DNA from: Salicibibacter cibi
GTDB lineage: Bacteria; Bacillota; Bacilli; Bacillales; Marinococcaceae
Direction: 5' to 3'
DNA length: 64,000 bases
Assembly: GCF_016495865.1 (NCBI RefSeq)
Contig: NZ_CP054706.1
Location: forward strand, 186,001-250,000
This document shows positions 40,708-50,025 of this stretch, piece after piece. Both the position numbers and the translations under genes were made by a program. Below the pieces are notes generated by a model, which made no database searches, was not told the DNA's origin, and saw nothing but the letters and a program-made list of their open reading frames with translations. How positions within the stretch are numbered: position 1 is the first letter of the stretch; each line of letters begins with the position of its first letter.

Positions 40708-41157
40708 TTGCATGAGCATCAGATTATCTTTCAGGATATCGTAGAAATGATGAAAAGCATTGAGCGAAGTCTGATTCGGCAACAGCAACTTCCGACCTTC
40801 GATGCCATCAGTTTGACGAAAAGGCAAGAATCGATTTTGATGTACATTTTTTCTACTGAAAACGTAACGATGTCCGACATCGCTTCTTATTTTGACATTT
40901 CTCGAAGTGCCGTCAGTCAAACGTTAAATAAACTGGAAGAACAAGATATTATCGTTCGTTCGATCAATAAAGAAAATCGCAGGGAATTAAACCTTTCGTT
41001 GGGAAAAAACGGAGAAAAGCTTCATCAGGAATATAAAAGAATCGAAGAAATGTTTGTTCAGGATTACTTCTCAAAAATAAAGACGGAAGATCTGCGACAA
41101 GTTCGAGATATTATTCGCAAGCTTCAAGGCATTATTGTTAAAGAAGAAACGCCATAA
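40708..41157 (+). CDS. MarR family regulator, probable regulator of the RND pump
   Basis: A 149-residue MarR protein. TMSDIASYFDISRSAVSQTLNKLEE is the winged-helix DNA-binding segment, and NKENRRELNLSLGKNG the wing. TTG 40708 is supported by GGAGGGGGC 5-6 nt upstream. It is followed, after a 290-bp inserted element, by the RND efflux gene, so it probably formed a regulator-pump operon before the insertion. Confidence 0.87.
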   Translation: MHEHQIIFQDIVEMMKSIERSLIRQQQLPTFDAISLTKRQESILMYIFSTENVTMSDIASYFDISRSAVSQTLNKLEEQDIIVRSINKENRRELNLSLGKNGEKLHQEYKRIEEMFVQDYFSKIKTEDLRQVRDIIRKLQGIIVKEETP

Positions 41158-41173
41158 ATCATTCCCCTCTACA

Positions 41174-41463
41174 TAGGGACTGCTGAATAACGGAAAAAGA
41201 CTGGCACATAAGCATTTTCCGTTGGTGTTGTCGAAACTGGATGCAAGGAAATCTATCCTATAAACAAAAAAACCCTTGCACTTCTGACAACGTACGGAGG
41301 GACGGTGCTGCAATGGCGAGACTCCAGCGGAAAAACGGACGCGTCAAGCCCCCGCAGCGCCGGTTTTGCGCGAGGAGGCTTGACCGTTCGTCCGCGGAAA
41401 GCGAAGCCATGGAAGCGGCATCCCGGCTTCAGCTGATAGCTGCAAGTTGTTCAGCAATCCCTA
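41174..41463 (+). mobile_element. Transposase-less element, copy 2 (about 290 bp)
   Basis: Complete copy of the element described at 4959, same orientation, about 90% identical by eye. It is inserted between the MarR gene and the RND pump gene; the pump start codon is 38 bp from its right end, so pump transcription must cross the element or start within it. Confidence 0.88.
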
Positions 41464-41501
41464 CATACAGGGAGAATAACTTAAAACCGGAGGCATAAAA
41501 C

Positions 41502-44500
41502 GTGAAGATATCCAATTTTTCTATCAAGAGACCAAAATTTACGATTGTCATTATGCTCTTATTTTTAATTGTGGGCGCTGTTTCCTTGACACGGCTGCCG
41601 CTTCAGCTTTTTCCGGATGTAGAGGCTCCGGTGGCCGCAGTAGCTACAAGTTATGAAGGGGCGGGCCCGGAAGAGGTCCTTAATGATGTGACCGAAGAGC
41701 TGGAAGGGGAGCTGGCGGCAACGTCCGGTTTGCAGGATATGACGTCCCAATCGGCTGAAGGGTCTTCCATCATTATTCTGGAATTTAGCCAGGACACATC
41801 GATTGATGATGTTGAAACGGATATTGTCTCGACGATTACACAGGCGGAGCTTCCGGATGATGCCGGGCAACCGTCGTTCATAGAATTTGACCCTTCCATG
41901 CTCCCGAGCATGCAGCTCGCCGTCTCGGCAAACGGGGATGAGGTCAGTGACTTCCAAGATGATGCTTTAGACATGCAACAAGAGTTATCTCGAGTAGATG
42001 GTGTTGCGGACGTAGATGAAGCCGGATCCATCACTGAACTCTATGAAGTAGAGCTCAATCAAGATGATTTAAATGACGCCAATATGCAGCAAAGTGATGT
42101 TGTTGACATGATCCAGGGAAATGACATTGCCGTTCCCGGTGGCATTGTTGAGGATGAAGATCGTAATATCACTACGCGTGTATTAAGTGAGCTGACGGAT
42201 CAGGAAGATCTGGAAGAGCTCGTGATTTCCCAGGACCCGGAAACCGGAGACGACATCACGCTTGATGACGTTGCCAGCATTTCTTTCTCAACGGAAGATG
42301 AGGATGCCATTACCCGGGCGAACCAGGAAGCCGCCATGCAGTTCAGTGTCATGCAAGAGTCTGATGCGAATGCGACTCAATTAGAGCAAGAATTCAACGA
42401 TGAACTGGCGGCGTTGCTGCAAGAGGACGCTTATGAAGATTTATCGGTCGTTACGCTTTACAGTGAAGGGGAATTTATTCAAGAGGCCGTGGACAATGTC
42501 GTTGTCATGTTAGTGACTGGCGGTATCCTTGCGATGTTGGTTCTTTTTGCCTTCTTACGTAATTTAAAAACACCATTTATTATAGGGCTCTCCATGCCAT
42601 TTTCCATTATTGTCACCTTTGCCCTCTTTTTCTTTACCGATATCAGTTTGAATATGTTGACGCTCGGGGGGCTTGCGCTCGGTATCGGAATGTTGGTCGA
42701 TAATTCCATTGTTGTGATCGAAAACATATATCGGCACCTATCAATGCGAAAATCGCCGAAACAAGCAGCTTATGAAGGAACAAGAGAAGTAGGAACAGCC
42801 ATCACAGCTTCAACGCTGACGACGATCGCTGTCTTCCTCCCCGTTGTGTTTATAACGGGAATGGTCGGAGACTTATTTGCACCTTTGGCTATAGCTGTTT
42901 CGTTTAGCCTATTGGCTTCATTGGGTGTTGCGCTTACCGTCGTACCGATGATTGCCAGTCGAGTATTAAGCATGCCATCGGAAAACACAGAAGAAGAGCG
43001 ACAAAGAACATCCCGTCTCGTCAACTTTGTGGAGAAGGGGACGAAATGGGCGCTTAGACGACGATTCGTTGTCGTTACGATCACATTGATTCTGTTTGCC
43101 ATTGGAATATTGGGGCTTACAACCGCCGGGATGGAATTTATGCCTGATGCCGATGAAGGCTCATTTATGGTTGAAGTTGAACATGACTTTGGGACACAAC
43201 TGGAACAAACGGAAGAAACTGTTGCCGAAATCGAAGAAGAAATTGACGATCATCCCGAGATTGATAATTACTTGAGCACGATCGGATCCAGTGCCATGGA
43301 TGAAGGCTTAAGTGAAGAAAGCCATATTGCCGAGGTCATGATTAATTTGGTGCCGGTGAACGATCGAAATATGGATACAATGGAATTCTCGGAAATGGTT
43401 GAAAGTGATCTTGATAATATTGATACAGATGCCGAAATAGACGTTAGTGTGATGTCTCAGGCAGCGATGGGAGATCCAAATACTTTTGTCTTCTCAGTCA
43501 ACGATCCTGATCGTGAACGCCTGGAGGAAACAGCAGATGACTTGGTAGATGAATTGGAAGATGAATCCGGGATTAATCAGGTAGATACCAGTTTGGAAGA
43601 GACAGCCCCGGAACTGCAGGTGCTCATTGATGAAGATGATGCCAGAGAAGAAGGCCTTGTTCCGGCTCAAATTGCCGAGAGCGTCAATGAGCAAACCACG
43701 GGCGTAACAGCAACGACCATCCAATCGAATGGGAACGACCTGTACGAAGTCAATGTTCGAGCCGAGGACGAACTAACGGAAAGCGTGGAGAATTTTGAAT
43801 CGCTCACGATTCAAAATGAAGATGGCGACAACATCTCCTTATCAGATGTGGCTGATATTGAAGAAGATGAAGAGCCTGCGACCATCGAACGTGCCGATAT
43901 GATTCCTTCGGTTGAATTTGATGTTGTCTATGGAAGTGGATATAATCTAGGGGATATAACCCCGCTTGTCGAGGACGTTGTGGCAGATTATGAGCTGGAT
44001 GACGAAGCCGAGTACGTTGTTGGCGGAGATCAGGAAATGCTGGATGATGCGATAGGCAGCATGGTACTTGCCTTTGTACTCGGGATCATCTTTATATACC
44101 TTGTCATGGTGGCCCAATTCGAGTCCTTTAAGTACCCATTTGTGATCATGTTTACGGTTCCGTTCTTTGTCATTGGCGTTATGCTGGCATTGACGGTTAC
44201 ACAAACCCCCGTCAGCATCGTCGCCATGATAGGGATTCTTGTCCTTACCGGAATTGTCATTAACAATGCCATCGTGCTCGTCGATTATGCCAATCAGAAA
44301 AAAGCGCAGGGCATGAGGGCATATGATGCAATAGTGACGGCCGTTCAAGATCGGGTCCGTCCGATATTAATCACGGCCATTACGACGATTTTAGGGGTTG
44401 TACCGCTTTCTCTCGGTATCGGTGAAGGTGCGGAAATTCAACAACCCATGGCGATTGTTGTGATCGGCGGTTTAATCAGCAGTACCTTCTTAACGCTCTT

Positions 44501-44780
44501 TGTCATCCCGGTTATCTACAGCTTTGTGGATCCTGATATTCGAAGCATGAACAAGAAGTATATGACACCTGAAGGAGACGTTGTCTACGCAAGAGATTTA
44601 CCTCCAAAGGGGGATGGGAACGAGATAGAAGAAACAGGCGAAGACGGAAAAGAACAAGGAGAAGACGTTACCGAATCATCGAAAGAACAATCCAGCGATG
44701 AACGAGAAAAAGATCTATCCAATGATGATGTTATGGATGCATTAGAGGAAATTCTTCGCCGCAGAAAACGAGATAAATAA
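41502..44780 (+). CDS. RND efflux transporter (AcrB/SwrC type)
   Basis: A 1092-residue RND-superfamily pump, 12 predicted helices with two large extracellular loops that are strikingly Asp/Glu-rich (halophile signature). IKRPKFTIVIMLLFL starts helix 1; the proton-relay motif GIGMLVDNSIVVIENI is in helix 4, and GIVINNAIVLVDYAN in the C-terminal repeat. B. subtilis SwrC (YerP, about 1065) is the closest Gram-positive example known to me, exporting surfactin and biocides. The tail (about 1040-1092) is long and charged. GTG 41502 follows CCGGAGGC. No membrane-fusion partner is present, as is usual in Firmicutes. Confidence 0.93.
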   Translation: MKISNFSIKRPKFTIVIMLLFLIVGAVSLTRLPLQLFPDVEAPVAAVATSYEGAGPEEVLNDVTEELEGELAATSGLQDMTSQSAEGSSIIILEFSQDTSIDDVETDIVSTITQAELPDDAGQPSFIEFDPSMLPSMQLAVSANGDEVSDFQDDALDMQQELSRVDGVADVDEAGSITELYEVELNQDDLNDANMQQSDVVDMIQGNDIAVPGGIVEDEDRNITTRVLSELTDQEDLEELVISQDPETGDDITLDDVASISFSTEDEDAITRANQEAAMQFSVMQESDANATQLEQEFNDELAALLQEDAYEDLSVVTLYSEGEFIQEAVDNVVVMLVTGGILAMLVLFAFLRNLKTPFIIGLSMPFSIIVTFALFFFTDISLNMLTLGGLALGIGMLVDNSIVVIENIYRHLSMRKSPKQAAYEGTREVGTAITASTLTTIAVFLPVVFITGMVGDLFAPLAIAVSFSLLASLGVALTVVPMIASRVLSMPSENTEEERQRTSRLVNFVEKGTKWALRRRFVVVTITLILFAIGILGLTTAGMEFMPDADEGSFMVEVEHDFGTQLEQTEETVAEIEEEIDDHPEIDNYLSTIGSSAMDEGLSEESHIAEVMINLVPVNDRNMDTMEFSEMVESDLDNIDTDAEIDVSVMSQAAMGDPNTFVFSVNDPDRERLEETADDLVDELEDESGINQVDTSLEETAPELQVLIDEDDAREEGLVPAQIAESVNEQTTGVTATTIQSNGNDLYEVNVRAEDELTESVENFESLTIQNEDGDNISLSDVADIEEDEEPATIERADMIPSVEFDVVYGSGYNLGDITPLVEDVVADYELDDEAEYVVGGDQEMLDDAIGSMVLAFVLGIIFIYLVMVAQFESFKYPFVIMFTVPFFVIGVMLALTVTQTPVSIVAMIGILVLTGIVINNAIVLVDYANQKKAQGMRAYDAIVTAVQDRVRPILITAITTILGVVPLSLGIGEGAEIQQPMAIVVIGGLISSTFLTLFVIPVIYSFVDPDIRSMNKKYMTPEGDVVYARDLPPKGDGNEIEETGEDGKEQGEDVTESSKEQSSDEREKDLSNDDVMDALEEILRRRKRDK

Positions 44781-44789
44781 TTGCCATGA

Positions 44790-44820
44790 AACGGTCCCCT
44801 GAGATGTTCAGGGGACCGTT
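44790..44820. terminator. Strong hairpin after the RND gene
   Basis: AACGGTCCCCTGA (44790-44802) pairs perfectly over 13 bp with TCAGGGGACCGTT (44808-44820). The T-run is weak; it separates convergent genes. Confidence 0.75.
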
Positions 44821-44903
44821 AATGCTTTCTGCTTTCCAATTGCACGTCGACACGACGGTTACAATTTATTGTATGAATAGCAAGTGCTGTGGTGTCGCCC
44901 CGT

Positions 44904-45833
44904 TTATTTGAGTGTGGAAAGACGAGAATGAGAAGGGCCTGCGCGATATACCGCACTATCAAGATCATGATCGACAGTTTGCTTCAATTCATTCGCAGTT
45001 TCCAGTAGATCACGTAGATGAATGCCATTGTTGATTCCCATTAAATCGAGCATGTGCACAACATCTTCCGTAGCAACATTTCCGGTAGCCCCCGGGGCAA
45101 AAGGGCAACCACCAATCCCCCCAAGAGCTGCATCGAACGAACGTACACCTGCATCAATACCTGCTAAAATGTTTGCAATGGCTAACCCCCTTGTATTATG
45201 CAAATGAAGACTAAACGCAACATCCGGAAAATGGTTTTTCAACTTCTCCATCACTGTATAAACGAGTTTTGGATCTGCCGTCCCAATTGTATCTGCAACG
45301 GCCATTGATCGTATCCCCATTGAATAGTAAGCTTGTGCTACATATAAGATATTTTCAAACGGGACCTTTCCTTCAAAAGGGCATCCAAAAGCCGTGGCCA
45401 TTGCTCCTCGAATCTTTATATCCCCATTCTTTTTAGCAAGACGTGCAACCCTTTCATGTTCTTTAATCCCTTCATCAACTGTTTTGTTTGCATTGGAAAG
45501 GCTATGGGATTCAGTTACAGACAACATCAATTCCCATTCGTCAGCTTTCATGGGTATCGCCCGTTCTGCTCCACGTTCATTGGGTACTAATACACTATAA
45601 GACACTCCTGGTTTTCGGTTTATTTTTTCCATTACTTCTTCCGCATCCGATAATTGAGGCACTGCCTTTGGATGAACAGTGGATGTAACCTGAATAGCAG
45701 AGATGCCAGTATTGGATAACGCATTAATTAACTCCACTTTTTTATCCGTTGAGATAATGTTCGTTTCCATTTGTAGTCCATCACGGGGGCATACATCTTG
45801 TATTTCCACAAAATCACTAAAGTTCCAGTTCAT
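44904..45833 (-). CDS. Hydroxymethylglutaryl-CoA lyase
   Basis: A 309-residue HMGL-like TIM-barrel enzyme cleaving HMG-CoA (or a similar 3-hydroxyacyl-CoA such as citramalyl-CoA) to acetyl-CoA plus a keto acid. DVCPRDGLQ holds the catalytic Arg-Asp, HLHNTRG two metal-binding His, and GGCPFAPGATGN the catalytic Cys. Last gene of a minus-strand run GntR-CaiB-(DUF3311-like)-symporter-lyase. With a CoA transferase and a carboxylate-type symporter beside it, uptake and degradation of a branched dicarboxylate such as 3-hydroxy-3-methylglutarate is a reasonable inference; leucine degradation is the alternative. Confidence 0.9.
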   Translation of the reverse strand: MNWNFSDFVEIQDVCPRDGLQMETNIISTDKKVELINALSNTGISAIQVTSTVHPKAVPQLSDAEEVMEKINRKPGVSYSVLVPNERGAERAIPMKADEWELMLSVTESHSLSNANKTVDEGIKEHERVARLAKKNGDIKIRGAMATAFGCPFEGKVPFENILYVAQAYYSMGIRSMAVADTIGTADPKLVYTVMEKLKNHFPDVAFSLHLHNTRGLAIANILAGIDAGVRSFDAALGGIGGCPFAPGATGNVATEDVVHMLDLMGINNGIHLRDLLETANELKQTVDHDLDSAVYRAGPSHSRLSTLK

Positions 45834-45856
45834 ATTAATTCCCTCCGGTCTTACTT

Positions 45857-47380
45857 TTAGGTTGAAAGATCATTGTTTGTTTTAGTTTTGATTGCTGTTA
45901 ATATTTCCGCTTTTTTCCTTTTCTCTTGATTCATTGGAATCATCAGTGAACCGACCACACAGATAATAATGTTGATTGTTAAACCATAGAGACCACCGTG
46001 AATACCGAAAACTGTTTCATATCCGGCAATGGTCATTCCTGCCGCGACAATTGCTCCGATCAGCATCCCCCAAAAAACCGGGCCGGATGACAATCGTTTC
46101 CAGTAAAGTCCAAGTATGAAAACAGGAACTAGCTGAATAAGAAATTCTAATTTCAACACAAATATTTGGTATAATGTTCCGGGTGGATTCCACGCTATCC
46201 ACAGTATTAGACCTACCAAGACAATGCCTGTAAGTTTTCCTACTTTAATTTTACGTTTTTCAGATGCTGACGAATTGATGTATTTTCCGTAAACGTCGTG
46301 TGAGATGATCGAGGAAAAACTTAACAATACAGAATCAGCAGTGGAAACAATCGCTCCAACAATGGCACCGAAAAAGATAATCATCATCCAATAATAGAAT
46401 AAATTGAGATCGGCGATATCATTTGCAAGCAGGCCAATAATTTCTTCTGACTCTGTAACACTCAGACCCGGATATAATTGAATCGCAATGATTCCCAAGA
46501 TGAATACTACTCCGACAGTAATTGGCGGCATCCAAGCTAATCGTGCCAATGATTTTTTAAACGTTCGTTCACTCTTGGTGGAATAAATTCTTTGAATTGC
46601 TTGCGGGTAAAGCGCGGCTCCGAAGCCAGCTAAAACAATCATGCTTATCCAATTTATATTCGTAAATAGGTCAGGAACGCCAATTCTTTCCTGATCAATG
46701 GCAGCGATATTTTCACTTATGCTTGTTGCCCCTCCACTGCTAAGCGTGATACCCCCAATGAGCATGACAATGACTCCTATTAATAAGATACTCCCTTGCA
46801 ATACGTCAGTCGTTGCAACTGCCTTCATTCCCCCAAGCCATTCATATGTAAGCATCACGATAATAAATCCAATAACAGCGACGCCGTAAGGGATCGTCCC
46901 CCCTGTTAAGCCAGAAACCGCGGTACCTATTGCAACGATTTGCTCTAGGAAAAAGTTCCCAATCCCCCAAAGCATGAGGATAATTGCCAGAATGGTCACT
47001 TGCTTAGATTGAAAGCGATATCTAACCCAATCGGTAGGTGTAATAAACTTGGCCTTTTTGGCGATCGTATACAAGCGTGGGGCATATAATAAATAAACGC
47101 CAATAACAATTGTTAGCATTGGAACGGACTGAATCCATGAAAATCCTTCGCGATAAGCTTGTGGCGCATAACCAATAATGGTGTTTCCGCTGTATTGCGT
47201 AGCGTAAAGAGTGAAGAATAGTGTGATTATTCCAAGGTTACGTCCGGCAAGATAATATTTACTAACGCTCTTCCCTATATTTTCTCCTCTGCCGGCTAAC
47301 CAGCCAATGATTACCATGATTACCGCATAAGCCAGTAAAATAATAATGGAATCGATACCAGAAAATCTTAGGTCTTGCAT
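45857..47380 (-). CDS. Sodium:solute symporter (SSS family)
   Basis: A 507-residue Na+ symporter with 13 predicted helices. YYLAGRNLGIITLFFTLYATQYSGNTIIGY is split over helices 1-2 and typical of the SSS family; the sodium-site region (ADSVLLSFSSIISHDVYGKY) lies near residue 350. Substrate unknown. The start ATG lies 2 nt after the stop of the small membrane protein gene, a tight translational coupling. Both fit carboxylate uptake for the adjacent CoA-transferase and lyase. Confidence 0.9.
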   Translation of the reverse strand: MQDLRFSGIDSIIILLAYAVIMVIIGWLAGRGENIGKSVSKYYLAGRNLGIITLFFTLYATQYSGNTIIGYAPQAYREGFSWIQSVPMLTIVIGVYLLYAPRLYTIAKKAKFITPTDWVRYRFQSKQVTILAIILMLWGIGNFFLEQIVAIGTAVSGLTGGTIPYGVAVIGFIIVMLTYEWLGGMKAVATTDVLQGSILLIGVIVMLIGGITLSSGGATSISENIAAIDQERIGVPDLFTNINWISMIVLAGFGAALYPQAIQRIYSTKSERTFKKSLARLAWMPPITVGVVFILGIIAIQLYPGLSVTESEEIIGLLANDIADLNLFYYWMMIIFFGAIVGAIVSTADSVLLSFSSIISHDVYGKYINSSASEKRKIKVGKLTGIVLVGLILWIAWNPPGTLYQIFVLKLEFLIQLVPVFILGLYWKRLSSGPVFWGMLIGAIVAAGMTIAGYETVFGIHGGLYGLTINIIICVVGSLMIPMNQEKRKKAEILTAIKTKTNNDLST

Positions 47381-47382
47381 AG

Positions 47383-47622
47383 CTAATCACCTTCTTCCTC
47401 ATTGTTTGCTTCTTCTTCTTCGATAACGTTCCATTGCGTCAAACAAACCCAGCTTAAATAAGCAGAAAGAAGAAGGGATAATAGGAGTGAAATCAATGCC
47501 CAATATGGAATGCCGAAAATCATCGGTTCAATGCTCCCTTCCGGTAAATACCAAGGGGCATTAAAAATGATTAATAAACCCATAATGACCCAAATCCAAG
47601 GTTTTCGTATCGGTTCTTTCAC
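47383..47622 (-). CDS. Small membrane protein paired with the symporter (DUF3311-like)
   Basis: A 79-residue protein with two hydrophobic helices (about 10-25 and 38-60) and an acidic tail. Small two-helix proteins encoded directly before an SSS symporter are common (DUF3311/YhdT type) and are thought to be accessory subunits. GTG 47622 follows GAGAGGTGTG. I assign it by size, topology and position rather than by clear motif. The 213-bp gap up to caiB holds a GAAGGCA/TGCCTTC inverted repeat. Confidence 0.7.
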   Translation of the reverse strand: MKEPIRKPWIWVIMGLLIIFNAPWYLPEGSIEPMIFGIPYWALISLLLSLLLSAYLSWVCLTQWNVIEEEEANNEEEGD

Positions 47623-47835
47623 TTTTTCACACCTCTCATTTAAAAAAGTTTAAGATGGTTTTCTCCCATGTAATAATAATTAAGGGAACAGGTATAATTA
47701 CTATCCAAAAAGGGTGAACAGTTTTTCATTTTAACGGATAGGAAGGCATCGCTCCTTTGGTGTATCTTTATGGTAGCTGCGGTGCCTTCATTTTTAGGTG
47801 ATCCATACGCCTGGCGAAACACAAGTGTCAAAGGT

Positions 47836-49032
47836 TTATATAATGCCTTTGTCTTGAAGTTCTTTTATCTTTTCTTCATTCATATTTAAATAATCGGTTA
47901 AAATAGGCTTGGTATGCGCGCCTAGTTCTGGACCTAGCCATTGTGTCTTTCCTGGTGTTTTGCTCATTTTCGGAACGACTCCAGGAATTTTAAGGGAATC
48001 CGTCTCGTTCAACATGAAGTTTTGAATCATTTCTCTTTCCTGATAATGCGTGTCTTGGACGATATCTTCAATATTATAGATACTTCCTGCTGGAACTTGG
48101 GCTTCATCCATGATGTCCAATGCAGGTTGCAAATCGATGCTTTTGGTCCAGTTTTCGATTGCTTCATCAAGGAAATCGGCTTTTTTCGAACGACCCTGAT
48201 TGTTTTTAAATTGAGGATCATCTGCTATATCCTCTCGTCCGATTGCATACATTAAACGTTTAAAAATAGCATCACTATTTCCGCCAATGACAATATATTT
48301 TTTATCTTTGCATTGATAGGTGTTCGATGGGGTGACTCCAGGCAATTTCGCCCCGGTTCTTTCCCTTACCACACCGAATTTATCATATTCGGGCAACATG
48401 GATTCCATCATACTGAATACTGATTCATAGAGTGCGACATCAATCATCTGGCCTTCGCCAGTGCCTTGTACATCGCGATGATACACTGCCATCATGGCAC
48501 CGATAACCGCATATAATGCAGATAATGAATCGCCGATGCTGATACCGACTCTTGGGGGTGGAGAATCGGGATATCCTGTTATGTAACGAATCCCTCCCAT
48601 GGATTCACCGATACTACCGAAACCTGTCTTGTCACGGTATGGGCCTGATTGTCCGTAACCGGAAACCATTACCATGATTAACCCCGGATTTATTTCAGAA
48701 AGTTGCTCATAGCCAAGGTTCCATTTTTCCATCGTACCGGGCCGGAAATTTTCAACAACGATGTCTGCTTCTTTCACCAAAGATCTGACAATTTGCTGCC
48801 CTTCCTCTGATTTAAGATCAATGGTCACAGATTTTTTATTTCTTGATTGAAGGGAATGCCATAATGATTGTCCTTCATAAATGTATCTCCATTCACGAAT
48901 GGGGTCTCCCTTCCCCGGTGCCTCTATCTTAATAACATCTGCGCCAAATTCTGCAAACAGTCTGCCGGCGAATGGCCCTGCGATTAAGGTTCCTAATTCA
49001 ATCACTTTTAGCCCTTCGAGTGGTGAAGCCAT
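47836..49032 (-). CDS. Family III CoA-transferase (CaiB/BaiF)
   Basis: A 398-residue CoA-transferase. Blocks LEGLKVIELGTLIAGPFAGRL (start of the family fold; broken here as two motifs LKVIELG and AGPFAGRLFAEFGADVIKIE), NKKSVTIDLK, ADIVVENFRPG and VSGYGQSGPY are characteristic. Such enzymes move CoA between carboxylic acids, for example succinyl-CoA to glutarate or hydroxymethylglutarate. It is the second gene after gntR (6-bp gap), and a downstream HMG-CoA lyase would use its product. The 3' gap before the symporter genes may hold a partial terminator. Confidence 0.9.
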   Translation of the reverse strand: MASPLEGLKVIELGTLIAGPFAGRLFAEFGADVIKIEAPGKGDPIREWRYIYEGQSLWHSLQSRNKKSVTIDLKSEEGQQIVRSLVKEADIVVENFRPGTMEKWNLGYEQLSEINPGLIMVMVSGYGQSGPYRDKTGFGSIGESMGGIRYITGYPDSPPPRVGISIGDSLSALYAVIGAMMAVYHRDVQGTGEGQMIDVALYESVFSMMESMLPEYDKFGVVRERTGAKLPGVTPSNTYQCKDKKYIVIGGNSDAIFKRLMYAIGREDIADDPQFKNNQGRSKKADFLDEAIENWTKSIDLQPALDIMDEAQVPAGSIYNIEDIVQDTHYQEREMIQNFMLNETDSLKIPGVVPKMSKTPGKTQWLGPELGAHTKPILTDYLNMNEEKIKELQDKGII

Positions 49033-49038
49033 TTGCGA

Positions 49039-49710
49039 TCATCCTTCCTCTTCGCTTGAATATTGTAACATTTGTTTCCACGCAACTAAGTCCTTTTGTA
49101 TGTGTTCTTTCATGGCAAATCCAGCTTTTTCTTTCTTGCCTTCACTGATTGCTTCTGCGATTTGCCTATGCTCGTCAATAAATACCCATTTTCTTGTCCG
49201 GTCACTTAAAAGTACATTACGCATATAGTTGTTTTTAGAATGAATCAGATCCATGAATTGAATCAAGTGCCCATTTTTAGAGGAATGAACGATGTGTTCG
49301 TGAAATGCTTTATTCAGTGAAGCTATTTTTTTGTCTGGTTCATTGTTGTTTAACGCAGTTTCCGTTTGATTAACAAAGTGGAATAATTTTTTCTTGGCGT
49401 CATTAGTCATATATTCAGCAGCAAGTTCTGCAGCGAGGGACTCCAATCTCTCTCTGCAACGATAAAGGTCGATGACATCATTAAAATTTGGTTCATAGAC
49501 GTACACATGGCTTCCCTTTTGCACGAGTAATCCATCATGAAGCAACATCCTTATTGCTTCCCTGACCGGACCGCGGCTGATTCCGAGCCTTGTTGCCAGT
49601 CCGGTTTCGGTCAATTTCTCACCTGGGGAAAATTCCTTATTCAGTAAATAAGTATGAATTTGTTTATATGCTTGGATATGAAATGGTTCAGATTTAACAA
49701 TAGCATCCAT
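49039..49710 (-). CDS. GntR/FadR-subfamily regulator of the CoA-transferase operon
   Basis: A 223-residue regulator: N-terminal winged helix (about 10-75; TETGLATRLGISRGPVREAI) and a C-terminal FCD ligand domain with metal-binding His residues (HEHIVHSSKNGHL, DEHRQIAEAI). FadR-type members sense organic acids or acyl-CoA. I chose ATG 49710 (MDAIVKSEPF) for family length; longer in-frame starts up to 49848 would put the cre box inside the gene. It leads the operon, so autoregulation plus catabolite control is likely. Confidence 0.87.
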   Translation of the reverse strand: MDAIVKSEPFHIQAYKQIHTYLLNKEFSPGEKLTETGLATRLGISRGPVREAIRMLLHDGLLVQKGSHVYVYEPNFNDVIDLYRCRERLESLAAELAAEYMTNDAKKKLFHFVNQTETALNNNEPDKKIASLNKAFHEHIVHSSKNGHLIQFMDLIHSKNNYMRNVLLSDRTRKWVFIDEHRQIAEAISEGKKEKAGFAMKEHIQKDLVAWKQMLQYSSEEEG

Positions 49711-49746
49711 TTTTCTTGATCTAGTCCTTTCTGCTGACAGCATAAT

Positions 49747-49760
49747 TGAAAGCGTTTTCA
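49747..49760. promoter_or_regulatory. CcpA cre box upstream of the gntR-caiB operon
   Basis: TGAAAGCGTTTTCA fits the cre consensus (TGNAANCGNTNNCA) at every fixed position. It sits just downstream of a candidate minus-strand promoter, TTGACA (49793-49788) with TACCCT 17 bp on, so CcpA would block the transcription start when preferred sugars are present. Confidence 0.75.
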
Positions 49761-50025
49761 ATAAAGGGTAAACGGTTTCCTGTTTTTTGTCAACAGTTAA
49801 CCATAGATCATTCATCAAAAAACTTATCATCCAATGGAACGTGAACATAACTGTTTTCTCTAGTTAAAAACCGAATAGAAGTCCATAAATATCGGGGAGG
49901 TGCAGATACATGAAATACGAGTCCTTTTCATGTCAGTTATATTGCTAGGAACGATAATACTGGATGCATGCTTTTCAATCTCTCTTTTGATATCCTTATA
50001 ACAGCTTGTAAAAAGGAGCAGACGA

